From Fundidesulfovibrio terrae (GTDB lineage: Bacteria > Desulfobacterota > Desulfovibrionia > Desulfovibrionales > Desulfovibrionaceae), in contig NZ_JAKZFS010000007.1 in assembly GCF_022808915.1 (NCBI RefSeq), positions 1 to 64,000 of the forward strand: DNA of 64,000 nt. Direction: 5' to 3'. Both the position numbers and the translations under genes were made by a program. Positions 1 through 8,878 of this stretch are shown in pieces. Every line of letters begins with the position of its first letter. The first letter of the stretch is position 1. Below the pieces are notes generated by a model. It made no database searches. It was given only the letters and a program-made list of their open reading frames with translations, and was not told where the DNA came from.

Positions 1-5
1 GGAGC

Positions 6-34
6 TATCTACCCCCACCCGGTCGCGGCGTCAA
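6..34 (-). promoter_or_regulatory. Leftward sigma-70 promoter, stable-RNA type (proximal)
   Basis: On the minus strand TTGACG (34-29) is followed by exactly 17 bases and TAGATA (11-6). An A-rich stretch AAAAAAGTCG lies directly upstream of the -35, like an UP element. The start site would fall at or beyond the window edge, so the product is not visible. Confidence 0.65.
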
Positions 35-114
35 CGACTTTTTTATCTGCCGTCAACCTTTTCTCCGCGCCCGCTCCGACCACCCTCTCGGGTTTCCGTC
101 GCAGGCGGAGGGGC

Positions 115-143
115 TAACTACCCGCCGGCCGCCGTCAGGTCAA
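115..143 (-). promoter_or_regulatory. Leftward sigma-70 promoter, stable-RNA type (middle)
   Basis: On the minus strand TTGACC (143-138), 17 bases, then TAGTTA (120-115). An eight-A tract lies just upstream of the -35, and a GC-rich discriminator (GCCCCTCC) follows the -10, as in stringently controlled promoters. The -10 matches the one in front of the tRNA-Asp gene at 50414-50490. Confidence 0.65.
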
Positions 144-303
144 CTCCTTTTTTTTCAAAGTCGCTCACCTTTTTCCCGCCCCAGATTCGCACCCGGAACG
201 GTCGGCGCCGCCAGGCGCTCTCCCTCTGCACTCAAGATCGATTGTGAAAGATCTCAACTACTTCCGCCGTCCCAAGACGTTGTCCCCGTCAGGCAGAAGG
301 AGG

Positions 304-332
304 CTTTTATGGGCACGAAGCCAAAACGTCAA
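304..332 (-). promoter_or_regulatory. Leftward sigma-70 promoter, stable-RNA type (distal)
   Basis: On the minus strand TTGACG (332-327), 17 bases, then TAAAAG (309-304). The 15 bases AAAAAGTCGTTGACG covering the upstream A-tract and -35 are identical to those of the promoter at 6-34, which suggests tandem duplication of a promoter module. Its -10 is weaker than the other two. Confidence 0.5.
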
Positions 333-429
333 CGACTTTTTCGAACTTTTCGACAACTTCTTCATAACACCTCGAAAGTGCGAAGAGTAAAAATGCCCGG
401 ACGGACGGTGGAAGCGTGAGGAGCAGGAT

Positions 430-480
430 GCCTCCGGCCGCCAAAAGGACCAGTCCCTTTGGAATCCCCTCTCGCTTCGC
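430..480 (-). repeat. Interspersed palindromic repeat, copy A
   Basis: Read on the minus strand this gives GCGAAGCGAGAGGGGATTCC, then CCAAAGGGAC-TG-GTCCTTTTGG (one G:T change in the stem), then CGGCCGGAGGC. It is the same element as at 4138, 10971, 30437, 31064 and 46631. It is the only copy whose GGAGGC end points away from the nearest stop codon (asnS). Confidence 0.8.
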
Positions 481-550
481 CGCGTTCGATGCGGACGAGG
501 CCCCAAGTATCTTCGTACGACAGAAAAGACGCCGGTCAACTCCGCAAACG

Positions 551-589
551 AAAAGAGGCCGGGGACCCCATTCGGGACCACCCGGCCTC
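551..589 (-). terminator. Rho-independent terminator of asnS
   Basis: Minus-strand stem GAGGCCGGG / CCCGGCCTC (589-581 with 563-555), 17-base loop, followed by TTTTCG. It begins 33 bases after the asnS stop codon. Confidence 0.7.
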
Positions 590-621
590 CCATCGCGGCA
601 CACCCCGCGGCCTGCGCGTCG

Positions 622-1998
622 TTAGAATTCCAAATGCTTGTACGTCCTGGGGAAGGCGATGACGTCACGGATGTTGGTCGCCCCGGTGGCCAGCATCACC
701 AGCCGCTCGAAGCCCAAGCCGAACCCTGCATGAGGGGCCGTTCCGAAACGCCTAGTGTCCAGGTACCACTGGTAGCATTCCATATCCAGCCCCATTTCGG
801 CGATGCGGGCCTCCAGGCGGTCCAGACGTTCCTCACGGGCGCTGCCGCCCACGATCTCGCCGATGCGCGGCACCAGCACGTCCATGGCCCCAACGGTCTT
901 GCCGTCCTCGTTCTGGCGCATGTAGAAGGCTTTGATATCCTTGGGGTAGTCGTACACGATGACCGGCTTCTTGAAGTGTTCCTCGGCCAGGTAGCGCTCG
1001 TGCTCGGTCTGGATGTCCTTGCCGAAGGCCGCCTCGTACTCGAACTTCTTGGTGGCCTTGCGCAGGATTTCCACGGCCTCGCCGTACGGGATGCGCTCGA
1101 AGGGCTCGCTCACCAGCTTCTCGAGCGTCCCCATGAGGGACGTGTCCACCCACTTGGCGAAGAGTTCCAGATCGCCCGCGCGACGATCCATAACGTCCGA
1201 GATGCAGTGCTTGAGCAGGTCCTCGGCCAGGTCCATGTTGTCGGTGAGGGTAGCGAAGGCCATCTCGGGCTCCACCATCCAGAACTCGGCGGCGTGGCGC
1301 GCCGTGTCGGACGGCTCGGCCCTGAACGTGGGGCCGAAGGTATACACGTCGCCCAGGGCCAGGGCGAAGGGCTCGGCCGAGAGCTGGCCGGACACCGTCA
1401 GAAAGGCTTCCTTGCCGAAGAAGTCGGCCTTGGCCCCCTCGGCGCCGAGCGGCTGGCCCGGGTGCAGGGTGGTCACGCGCAGCATCTCCCCTGCTCCCTC
1501 GCAGTCCGAGCCGGTGATGACGGGCGAATGCAGGTAGAAGAAGCCCCGGTCCTGGAAATAGCGGTGGATGGACAGGGCCAGCTCGGAGCGTATGCGGAAC
1601 ATGGCCCCGAACTTGTTGGTGCGCGGACGCAGGTGTGCTATGGCCCGCAGGAACTCGTCGGAGTGGCGCTTCTTCTGGAGGGGGAAGGTCTCCTGGGCGG
1701 CCGCGCCGATCATCTCCACGGATGTGGCCTTGATCTCCCAGGCCTGGCCCTTGCCCGGCGAGGCGATGAGCGCGCCGGTCACGGCGACGGAGGCTCCCGT
1801 GCCCATGTCCTTGACGGTTTCGTATCCGGGGATGCCCGCGTCCACCACGGCCTGGATGTTGGCCAGGCAGGAGCCGTCGTTGATCTCCAGGAAGGAGAAA
1901 TCCTTGGCGTCGCGGCGCGTGCGCACCCAGCCCTTGACGACAACCTGCTCCTTGGGGCCGTCGGCCGAGAGCAGGGATGCGATTTTCGTGCGTTTCAT
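622..1998 (-). CDS. asnS: Asparagine--tRNA ligase
   Basis: Class II aminoacyl-tRNA synthetase of 458 residues that charges tRNA-Asn with asparagine in the cytoplasm. The N-terminal OB-fold anticodon-binding domain (about residues 1-105, VKGWVRTRRDAKDFSFLEIN) is followed by the catalytic core with motif 1 (RYFQDRGFFYLHSPVITGSD), motif 2 (FRAEPSDTARHAAEFWMVEP) and motif 3 (GFGLGFERLVML) near the C-terminus. The length is normal for the family. The frame stays open far upstream through the antisense of ftsY, but homology begins at MKRTKIASLL, so the start at 1998 is chosen. It is divergent from ftsY with a 108-base spacer. A gene for direct asparaginylation suggests that tRNA-dependent amidation is not the only Asn route. 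Confidence 0.97.
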   Translation of the reverse strand: MKRTKIASLLSADGPKEQVVVKGWVRTRRDAKDFSFLEINDGSCLANIQAVVDAGIPGYETVKDMGTGASVAVTGALIASPGKGQAWEIKATSVEMIGAAAQETFPLQKKRHSDEFLRAIAHLRPRTNKFGAMFRIRSELALSIHRYFQDRGFFYLHSPVITGSDCEGAGEMLRVTTLHPGQPLGAEGAKADFFGKEAFLTVSGQLSAEPFALALGDVYTFGPTFRAEPSDTARHAAEFWMVEPEMAFATLTDNMDLAEDLLKHCISDVMDRRAGDLELFAKWVDTSLMGTLEKLVSEPFERIPYGEAVEILRKATKKFEYEAAFGKDIQTEHERYLAEEHFKKPVIVYDYPKDIKAFYMRQNEDGKTVGAMDVLVPRIGEIVGGSAREERLDRLEARIAEMGLDMECYQWYLDTRRFGTAPHAGFGLGFERLVMLATGATNIRDVIAFPRTYKHLEF

Positions 1999-2106
1999 GC
2001 ACAGGCAGATAACGCAGGGGCCGTTCGGGGGGCAAGCCTTGTCTCCAGGGCGACTGTAGGTTAGGAAGCCTCCGGCGGCGTTCTCCATACCATATAAGGA
2101 ACATCC

Positions 2107-3516
2107 ATGGGATTTTTCTCCAAACTGACTTCCTGGCTGGGCGGCAAGAAACCGGAAGAGACTCCCGAAGCGCAAGCTCCTGAAACTCCGGAGGTTCCGG
2201 CCGAAGGCGTCGCCGAGGCTCAGGAGGCCGCACCGGTCGCAGCCCCTGCAGCCGAGACCGCGCCCGAAGCTCCCGCCGGGGCCGAGGCGCCTGCCTGCCC
2301 TGCCCCCAATCTCGTCAGCGAAAACTGGCAGAAGGAACTCACCCTCACCCTGCGTGAGGCCGAGCCCAAGCTCTCTGTCTGGCTCGGCATCCTGCTGCAG
2401 GGCGTGGACAAGCCCGGCCCCGAGCTGTGGCAGCGTCTGAGTTTCCTTTTCCAGTGCCTGGAGGCCCCAGCCGCCGAAGCCGAGGAGTTCGTCTCCTCCT
2501 TCGAGAAGTGGCTGGCCAACATGGGCTACGAGGAGGTCGAGGAGTTCCGCTCCGAGCTGCAATACCGCCTGGCCCTGGCCCTGGACCTGGAGGACGAGGA
2601 GGACGAGCGTTCGCGCCTGTTCGTGAAGCTCTCCGAGGGTCTGGCCAAGACCCGCGAGCAGATCGCGGCCCGCATCGACGGCCTGCTCACCTCCCATGCC
2701 AAGATGGACGACGACTTCTGGGACGAACTGGAGGAAATCCTCATCATGGCCGACGTGGGCTTCGAGCCCGCCGGGAAGCTCCTCTCCCAGCTCAAGAACC
2801 GCGCCCGCAAGGCCGGGGTCAGCGAGCCCGCCGGGTTCAAGGACATCCTGCGCGAGGAGCTGGCCTACATCTTCCGCGCCCCCAAAACCATCAAGGCGGT
2901 CAACCCGCCCGAGGTGGTGATGATGGTCGGCGTCAACGGCGTGGGCAAGACCACCACCATCGCCAAGCTGGCGTACCGCGCCCAAATGCAGGGCCGCAAG
3001 GTGCTCATCGCCGCGGGCGACACCTTCCGCGCCGCCGCCATCGAGCAGCTCCAGATCTGGGCCAAGCGCGTGGGCGCGGGGTTCTTCTCCAAGGGCGAAG
3101 GGGCCGACCCGGCCGCAGTGGCCTTCGAGGCCATGGAGCGCTGCCTGGCCGAGGGCTACGACCTGATGCTGCTGGACACTGCCGGACGACTGCACACCAA
3201 GATCAACCTCATGGAAGAGCTCAAGAAGATCGAGCGCGTGCTCGGCAAGAAGCACCCCGGAGCGCCGCACCGCACCATCCTCGTGGTGGACGCCACCACC
3301 GGCCAGAACGCCCTGTCCCAGACCAAACTCTTCCATGAGGCCGTGGGCGTGGACGAGATCGTGCTCACCAAGCTCGACGGCACCGCCAAGGGCGGCGTGG
3401 TGGTGGGCATCGCCCTGGAGCACGCCATTCCCATCACCTTCGTGGGGCTTGGCGAAAAGATGGAAGACATGCGCCCCTTCTCCGGAGAGGATTTCGCCAA
3501 GGCCCTGCTTGTCTAA
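2107..3516 (+). CDS. ftsY: Signal recognition particle receptor FtsY
   Basis: SRP-receptor GTPase of 469 residues that docks SRP-ribosome complexes at the inner membrane for co-translational insertion. Residues 1 to about 165 form a long acidic, Ala/Pro/Glu-rich A domain typical of proteobacterial FtsY. The N domain (about 170-260) and SRP-type G domain follow: P-loop GVNGVGKTTTIAKLA at about 275, DTFRAAAIEQL, DTAGRLHTK at about 357 and TKLDGTAKGG at about 420. AAGGA lies 7 bases before the ATG. A short HD-domain gene follows after 74 bases in the same direction. Confidence 0.97.
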   Translation: MGFFSKLTSWLGGKKPEETPEAQAPETPEVPAEGVAEAQEAAPVAAPAAETAPEAPAGAEAPACPAPNLVSENWQKELTLTLREAEPKLSVWLGILLQGVDKPGPELWQRLSFLFQCLEAPAAEAEEFVSSFEKWLANMGYEEVEEFRSELQYRLALALDLEDEEDERSRLFVKLSEGLAKTREQIAARIDGLLTSHAKMDDDFWDELEEILIMADVGFEPAGKLLSQLKNRARKAGVSEPAGFKDILREELAYIFRAPKTIKAVNPPEVVMMVGVNGVGKTTTIAKLAYRAQMQGRKVLIAAGDTFRAAAIEQLQIWAKRVGAGFFSKGEGADPAAVAFEAMERCLAEGYDLMLLDTAGRLHTKINLMEELKKIERVLGKKHPGAPHRTILVVDATTGQNALSQTKLFHEAVGVDEIVLTKLDGTAKGGVVVGIALEHAIPITFVGLGEKMEDMRPFSGEDFAKALLV

Positions 3517-3590
3517 ACTCCGCGAATGGGTATCATGTAGGAAGATTGAGGAAACAGGCAGACGGTTTCACCCATAACACCTGATAATTC

Positions 3591-4112
3591 ATGCATATAC
3601 CCGACAGAACCACATCCATCGAGATACTCGAAAAGCACCAGGGCGATTCGCCCGAACGCATAGCCCACTCCATGGCCGTGGCCGAACTGGCCATGGCCCT
3701 GGGGCGCGAACTGGTCGCCCAAGGCCATTCGCTTGATTTGGGCCTCATCGAGGCCGCCGCCATCCTGCACGACATCCTCAAGGGCCAGCCCGCCCACGAC
3801 CACGCAGGCGGCGAGATGCTGCGATCCATGGGATACGCGCAGGTGGCCGCAGTGGTGGAGGTGCACACCCGCCTGGGAGGACGCACCCCCGCTCCCGAGG
3901 AGCCCATCTCCGAGGCCGAGGTGGTCTACATGGCCGACAAGAGCTACCGCCGCGTGAACCGCGTCACCATCGAGGAGCGTTACGGCATCTGGCGCAACAC
4001 CTGGAAGGACAACCCGACGCGCCTGGAGAGCCTGACTCGCGGCGAGAACCGGGCCAAGACCGTGCGCGAGAGGATCGAAAAGGCGATGGGGAAGACGTTG
4101 GGAGATATTTAA
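3591..4112 (+). CDS. HD-domain phosphohydrolase
   Basis: Protein of 173 residues with an HD metal-dependent phosphohydrolase fold: an early His (AHSMAVAELA, about 26), the HD pair in AAILHDILKG (about 60), HAGGEMLR and a later Asp in YMADKSYRR. Such small HD proteins hydrolyse phosphomonoesters or nucleotides in the cytoplasm; the substrate cannot be read from sequence. No signal peptide or membrane segment is present. It follows ftsY by 74 bases and may share its transcript. A copy of the interspersed repeat begins 26 bases after its stop. Confidence 0.8.
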   Translation: MHIPDRTTSIEILEKHQGDSPERIAHSMAVAELAMALGRELVAQGHSLDLGLIEAAAILHDILKGQPAHDHAGGEMLRSMGYAQVAAVVEVHTRLGGRTPAPEEPISEAEVVYMADKSYRRVNRVTIEERYGIWRNTWKDNPTRLESLTRGENRAKTVRERIEKAMGKTLGDI

Positions 4113-4137
4113 AGCCAAGAAAGAGAGAAGAGTAAGA

Positions 4138-4224
4138 GCCTCCTTAGGCCTTAGGGACCAGTCCCCTTGGAATACCCTTTAGCTTCGCGTGATGCACCGG
4201 AATGACCGGTGCATCACGCGAAGC
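4138..4224 (-). repeat. Interspersed palindromic repeat, copy B, with long hairpin arm
   Basis: A diverged repeat core (GCCTCC at 4138 to about 4175) is followed by a perfect 19-bp inverted repeat: GCTTCGCGTGATGCACCGG (4182-4200), loop AATGA, CCGGTGCATCACGCGAAGC (4206-4224). The outer CTTCGCG/CGCGAAG bases are shared with copy D while the inner stem differs. There is no T-run, so it is not a standard terminator. It lies between the HD gene and recQ. Confidence 0.8.
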
Positions 4225-4303
4225 ATCTTGGAGGGCCAGTGAAATCATCCCTCTGCCGGATCCCAGCGGCCCCCGGCCATAATCACTTCATCAGCGAGCC
4301 CCC

Positions 4304-6235
4304 ATGCCTGAACCGACCGTTTCACCCGATATCGAAAGCCTGCTGCGCGACGCCTTCGGCTTCGATTCCCTGCGCCAGGGCCAGAACGAGGCCATCAGCC
4401 GCCTTCTAAACGGCAAAAGCGTCCTGGCCATCTTCCCCACCGGCGGCGGCAAGAGCCTGTGCTACCAGCTGCCCGCCCTTGCCCTGCCCGGCGTCACCCT
4501 GGTCATCTCGCCCCTCATCGCCCTGATGAAGGACCAGATCGACTTCCTCAAGGCGCGGGGCATCGCCGCCGAACGCTATGACTCCAGCCTGGACGCCCAG
4601 CAGTCCCGCGAGGTGTTGGGGAGGCTCCGGGATGGGACGCTGAAGCTCCTCTACATCTCGCCCGAGCGCCTGGCCAACGAGCGTTTCCTCCAGACCATCC
4701 GGCGCGCTAGAGTGTCGCTTCTGGCAGTGGACGAAGCCCACTGCATCAGCCAATGGGGGCATAACTTCCGGCCGGAGTATCTGAAGATCGCCCGGGCGGC
4801 CAAGGAACTGAACATCCCGCGCGTGCTGGCCCTCACCGCCACCGCCGACCGCGAAACGGCCGCCGACATCGCCCGCGCCTTCGACATCAACGAAGAAGAC
4901 ATCGTCCACACCGGGTTCTACCGGCCCAACCTGGAGCTTCGCGCCACTCCGGCCACGCCCGGCTCCAAGAAGGCGCTCTTGCTCGAGCGGCTGCGCTCCC
5001 GCCCCAAGGGCTCGGCCATCGTGTACGTCACCCTGCAAAGCACCGCCGAGAAGGTGGCCGCGTATCTCACCGAACACGGCACCCCGGCGCGCGCCTACCA
5101 CGCGGGCATGGACACCGAAAGCCGCAACGCCGTGCAGGAAGCCTTCATGGCCTCGGACTCCATGGTCATCGCCGCCACCATCGCCTTCGGCATGGGTGTG
5201 GACAAGGCCGACATCCGCGCCATCTACCACTACAACCTGCCCAAGGGAGTGGAGAGCTACGCCCAGGAGGTGGGCCGAGCCGGACGCGACGGCAAGCCTT
5301 CCATCTGCGAGATGTTCGTCTGCCTGCAGGACACGCTGGTGCTGGAAAACTTCGTGCTGGGCGACACGCCGGACATCGAATCCCTGCGCTCCATCCTGGG
5401 TGAACTCTTCGGCGGCGAGGAGCCCCTGCTGCTCTCTCCGCCCGCCCTGGCCAACCGCCACGACATCCGGGAACTGGTGGTGCGCACACTGCTCACCTAC
5501 CTGGAGCTGGACGGCTACATGCGGGCGCTGGGGCACATCTACACCAGCTACACCCTCACCCCCAACAAGCCCTCCTCCGAGATGCTGGCTCCCTTCGACG
5601 AGGCGCGCCGGGCGTTCCTGAAAAAGGTGCTCGCGCGCTGCAAGAAGAAACGCAACGGCAGTTACACTCTGGACGTGGAAGAGGCCGCCCAATCCATCGG
5701 CGAGCCACGCGAAAGGATCCTGACCGCCCTGGAATACCTGGAAGGCAAGGGCGACATCGATCTCAAGGCCAGCGGCACGCGCCAGCGTTATCGCGTGGAA
5801 AGGCGGCCGGGGAACCTGGAGGGCCTGGCGCGGGAGCTTGAGGTACGCTTCGCCGAACGCGAAGGGCGCGAGCTGGAGCGGGTGCGACAGATGCTGGTGC
5901 TGGCCGGGGAGCCGCACTGCCTGACCATGCGGCTACTGGACTACTTCGGAGAGAAAAGTGGGCCGTGCGGGCATTGCGGCCCGTGCTTGGGCGAGGACCC
6001 GTGCGTGCCGCCTCCGTTTGCCCCGCGCAAGCCGCGTGACCGGTCGATCACCAAGCTGGACGCCCTACTGGCCGAGAAACTGCCGCAGCTTTCCACGTCC
6101 AGGCGGCTGGCCAAATTCCTCTGCGGCCTGTCCTCTCCGGCCACGTCGCGGCTCAAGGACCACGAGGCATTTGGACTCTTCGAGCGCGTCCCCTTCAAGA
6201 TGGTGCTCGAGATGGCCGAGCGCGTGACATTGTAA
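4304..6235 (+). CDS. recQ: RecQ-family ATP-dependent DNA helicase, unusual C-terminus
   Basis: Superfamily 2 3'-5' DNA helicase of 643 residues for recombination and fork repair. The helicase core is complete: FGFDSLRQGQNEAI, Walker A TGGGKSLCYQLP (about 46), DEAHCISQWGHNFRPEY (about 143), TATA, and motif VI QEVGRAGRDG (about 320). The C-terminus differs from E. coli RecQ. A winged-helix-like stretch (about 360-510) comes before the Cys-rich module (HCLTMRLLDYFG at about 538, then CGHCGPC at about 556), whereas canonical RecQ has its zinc Cys about 60 residues after motif VI. I see no clear HRDC domain; the last 60 residues are a short helical tail. GTG or ATG alternatives were not needed. 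Confidence 0.9.
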   Translation: MPEPTVSPDIESLLRDAFGFDSLRQGQNEAISRLLNGKSVLAIFPTGGGKSLCYQLPALALPGVTLVISPLIALMKDQIDFLKARGIAAERYDSSLDAQQSREVLGRLRDGTLKLLYISPERLANERFLQTIRRARVSLLAVDEAHCISQWGHNFRPEYLKIARAAKELNIPRVLALTATADRETAADIARAFDINEEDIVHTGFYRPNLELRATPATPGSKKALLLERLRSRPKGSAIVYVTLQSTAEKVAAYLTEHGTPARAYHAGMDTESRNAVQEAFMASDSMVIAATIAFGMGVDKADIRAIYHYNLPKGVESYAQEVGRAGRDGKPSICEMFVCLQDTLVLENFVLGDTPDIESLRSILGELFGGEEPLLLSPPALANRHDIRELVVRTLLTYLELDGYMRALGHIYTSYTLTPNKPSSEMLAPFDEARRAFLKKVLARCKKKRNGSYTLDVEEAAQSIGEPRERILTALEYLEGKGDIDLKASGTRQRYRVERRPGNLEGLARELEVRFAEREGRELERVRQMLVLAGEPHCLTMRLLDYFGEKSGPCGHCGPCLGEDPCVPPPFAPRKPRDRSITKLDALLAEKLPQLSTSRRLAKFLCGLSSPATSRLKDHEAFGLFERVPFKMVLEMAERVTL

Positions 6236-6344
6236 ATGGCCGTTTGTTCAAAAACAGACCGCATGGCCTTGCTCTTCACCAGGGGGTTGTGAGAGGAAAA
6301 TACACAGTACACTCAGGCACAGCCATACCCTGGAGAAGAGCACC

Positions 6345-8816
6345 TTGAGCACCAATATATTCTGGCGGCCATTCCGACACCGGTGCGTCGTGGCGTTTTT
6401 GGCCTTGGGCCTGGCAGTCTTGAATCTCGCATCGTCGGCGCCGGCCGTGGACGTCGCCGATCAATCCGCCTGGCGCGACACGGTCAAAAGAATCACCCAG
6501 GGTCTCGCCATCCGCTCGGATGAATTGAACGCCACACGCAGGGAGACGGCCGTGCTGCTTCAATCGCTTGAAGCCGACCTGGCCAAAAGCAGCCGCCGCT
6601 TCCATCAGGTGCAGCTTCTGCGCAACGTCTCGGGAGATACCCCCTGGGCCGTTCGTTCGATCCTCCTCCAGCTCCAGGACCTTCATGACGACCTGAACCT
6701 CAAGGCCCGTCCCCTGGTCCAACTCAAGGAGCAGCTGGTCCGGTCGCGGGGGGACGATCCCTCCTTCCTGGACATCCAGGAAGACATCGCGGCCAAGGAT
6801 CCCACCTCTTACGAACTTGAGGAACTCAAGCCCACGCTGGAGCGCCTCAAGACCCTCAGGATGGAGGAAGAGGCGGTTCTCAAGGACGCCGACGCGGGCC
6901 TTGCAAGCGCGGTGCGACTTCTCGACCGTGTCGCCGCCGCCCAGGAGCGGGAACGAGAACACGTCATCAGGGCGTTGTCCGCGTATTATTTCGAGCAGTA
7001 CGAATCCTTGCTCACCGCCGCGGGACGGGACACCGCGATGTCGGAGATGCGAACCTGGGCCAACGATTTCCCGCAATTCGCCACCATGCTGATCCGCTGG
7101 ATACGCTGGGACGAAGCACTCGGGTTCACTTTGACCTGCTTCATTGTCCTGTATTGGATTTTGCCTGGCCTTTGGCGGCGCTCGCGCGGCCAAGGGGAAG
7201 GCAGGACGCGCCCGTCACCCCGCAACCCTGGCTGGCTCGTATTCAGTCTTGGATTGGCAGCGGTCATGGCGTTTCGTATCGGGCTTTTCACCCTGAACCA
7301 GTTCACCAGCCTGGGAGCCTTGACGCTGTGCACCCTTGGTTTGGTGATTGCCCTGGAATACACACCCGGGAACGATTCCCGGCGCTCCTGGCTTTGCCTG
7401 GGATCCCGCCTGTTCGCCTTGTGGACGCTTTTCGCCGCCGGGGCATTGGCCCTGGCCATGAGCGTCCCCCCCACGCCGCTGGGGTTGTATTCAGCCGTTT
7501 CGTCCCTCCTTGCGGCATTGTATCTGTACAGATTGAAGACGCACGGCGAAAAGGACGCCCGGAACACCTCGCTCTCCCTGTTGACGGCGCTGCTGATCCT
7601 GTTCGCGATGATCGCGCCGTTCGGATTCGGGCCCCAGACACTCATCCTGGGTCAGGCCCTGTTCATGCTCATGCTTACGCTGCGCGCCATGGATGCGGCA
7701 AAAAAAAGGCTCTACGAGGCCGACACGACCGAGGATGACAGCCGGAAAGCGCCCGGGGTCTCCGTCATGGCCTACCCCCTGGTCGCGGCCGTCCTGGGTT
7801 TTCTGTTCATCCTGTGGGTGTTCATGTTCATCGGCGGTCCGGGATTTTTGCAGCATATGCTTGCCCATAAATGGGCCATCGGCAGCATGTCGCTCAGCAT
7901 CGAATCCCTGGGCATGATTTTGATCCTCTTTTTCGCCCTGCGGCTGGCCATGGCCTGGATCAAACTGGCCTCGGTCCACACCCGGTTCAAAGGGGAAAGG
8001 CTCAATCCCGCGATGGCCCATACGGTCAACGCCACTGTCTCCTATTTCGCCTGGACCCTGTTCATCCTCCTGTCCATCCACCTGCTCGGCGTCCCCCTGT
8101 CATCCCTGACCTGGATCGCCAGCGGCCTCTCGGTCGGCGTGGGCTTCGGCCTCAAGGACATCGTCAACAACTTCATCAGCGGCCTGATCATCCTGTTTGG
8201 GGGGGCCATCAAAAAAGGGGACGTCATCCAGCAAGGCAAAAATCTGGGCGAGGTCATAGACGTGTCCGTGCGCAACACCACCATCCGCACGCCCGACAAC
8301 ACCATGGTCATCATTCCCAACTCCACGTTTCTGCGCGGGGAGATCATCAACCTGAGCTACCAGGACACCAAGACGCGTCTGACCATACCGGTTACCGTCG
8401 TACCCGGCACCAAAGTGAAAAAGGTCATCAAAATTCTGTTGGCGGCCGCCAGGAAGAACGAAAACGTCTTGAAGGACCCGCCCCCGGAGGCGTCCCTGGT
8501 CCGCTTCGGCAGGATGGGATTGGAGTTCGAACTCTACGTATGGATCGAAAACTTCCTCAAAAAATTTGAGACGGAAGCAGATTTGGTGACCAAGATAGAC
8601 CGACAGTTCCAGGACGAAAAAGTGATGCTGTCGTTCCAGGGCGTCAAAATCAAATACAAGCCCAAAGGCAACGAGGAACAGCAATTGGAATCGCAGCGGG
8701 AAGCAATACGGGCCAAGCGCAAAAAAGTTCTGAGCCGCGTGCGTCCGCTTCGGAGTGTGTACACGCGCCTGAGATGGAACGTGGCCACGGTCGCGACACA
8801 CGACACGGAGGATTAG
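6345..8816 (+). CDS. Large MscS-family mechanosensitive channel
   Basis: Inner-membrane channel of 823 residues that releases solutes on hypo-osmotic shock. The first 35 residues look like a signal peptide (VVAFLALGLAVLNLASSAPA). A long helical, coiled-coil-prone periplasmic domain runs to about 245, followed by many transmembrane segments. The MscS pore and beta domain lies near the C-terminus: GVGFGLKDIVNNFISGLIIL, GDVIQQGKNLGEVIDVSVRN and TPDNTMVIIPNS. The overall plan resembles MscK or YbiO-type channels. The start is a TTG with TGGAGAAG 7 bases upstream. A basic tail of about 45 residues follows the channel domain. Confidence 0.88.
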   Translation: MSTNIFWRPFRHRCVVAFLALGLAVLNLASSAPAVDVADQSAWRDTVKRITQGLAIRSDELNATRRETAVLLQSLEADLAKSSRRFHQVQLLRNVSGDTPWAVRSILLQLQDLHDDLNLKARPLVQLKEQLVRSRGDDPSFLDIQEDIAAKDPTSYELEELKPTLERLKTLRMEEEAVLKDADAGLASAVRLLDRVAAAQEREREHVIRALSAYYFEQYESLLTAAGRDTAMSEMRTWANDFPQFATMLIRWIRWDEALGFTLTCFIVLYWILPGLWRRSRGQGEGRTRPSPRNPGWLVFSLGLAAVMAFRIGLFTLNQFTSLGALTLCTLGLVIALEYTPGNDSRRSWLCLGSRLFALWTLFAAGALALAMSVPPTPLGLYSAVSSLLAALYLYRLKTHGEKDARNTSLSLLTALLILFAMIAPFGFGPQTLILGQALFMLMLTLRAMDAAKKRLYEADTTEDDSRKAPGVSVMAYPLVAAVLGFLFILWVFMFIGGPGFLQHMLAHKWAIGSMSLSIESLGMILILFFALRLAMAWIKLASVHTRFKGERLNPAMAHTVNATVSYFAWTLFILLSIHLLGVPLSSLTWIASGLSVGVGFGLKDIVNNFISGLIILFGGAIKKGDVIQQGKNLGEVIDVSVRNTTIRTPDNTMVIIPNSTFLRGEIINLSYQDTKTRLTIPVTVVPGTKVKKVIKILLAAARKNENVLKDPPPEASLVRFGRMGLEFELYVWIENFLKKFETEADLVTKIDRQFQDEKVMLSFQGVKIKYKPKGNEEQQLESQREAIRAKRKKVLSRVRPLRSVYTRLRWNVATVATHDTED

Positions 8817-8878
8817 CGCGGCGTCGCGTCCCCTCCCGGCTTGTTCCCGGGTAACTTCTCCGCTATCAACAGGGTAGC

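Larger units (their letters stand above)
1..621. other. Intergenic region left of asnS: promoter array, repeat, terminator
   Basis: There is no convincing gene in these 621 bases; the open frames here lack ribosome sites and family features. The region holds three leftward promoters of stable-RNA type (6-34, 115-143, 304-332), one copy of the interspersed repeat (430-480) and the asnS terminator (551-589). A further TTGACC at 534-539 (minus strand) with TACGAA 16 bases on could be a fourth, weaker promoter. The leader between 144 and 303 shows nothing else I recognise. Confidence 0.6.

Noticed and set aside
2068-2079. GCCTCCGGCGGC between asnS and ftsY as a seventh repeat copy
   Set aside because: Only 12 bases match and the hairpin and GGATTCC parts are absent; likely chance in GC-rich DNA.
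622-3423. 933-residue minus-strand frame through asnS and antisense to ftsY
   Set aside because: Only the last 458 residues are AsnRS. The upstream part is His/Leu/Gly-rich shadow coding opposite ftsY, explained by G/C third-position bias.
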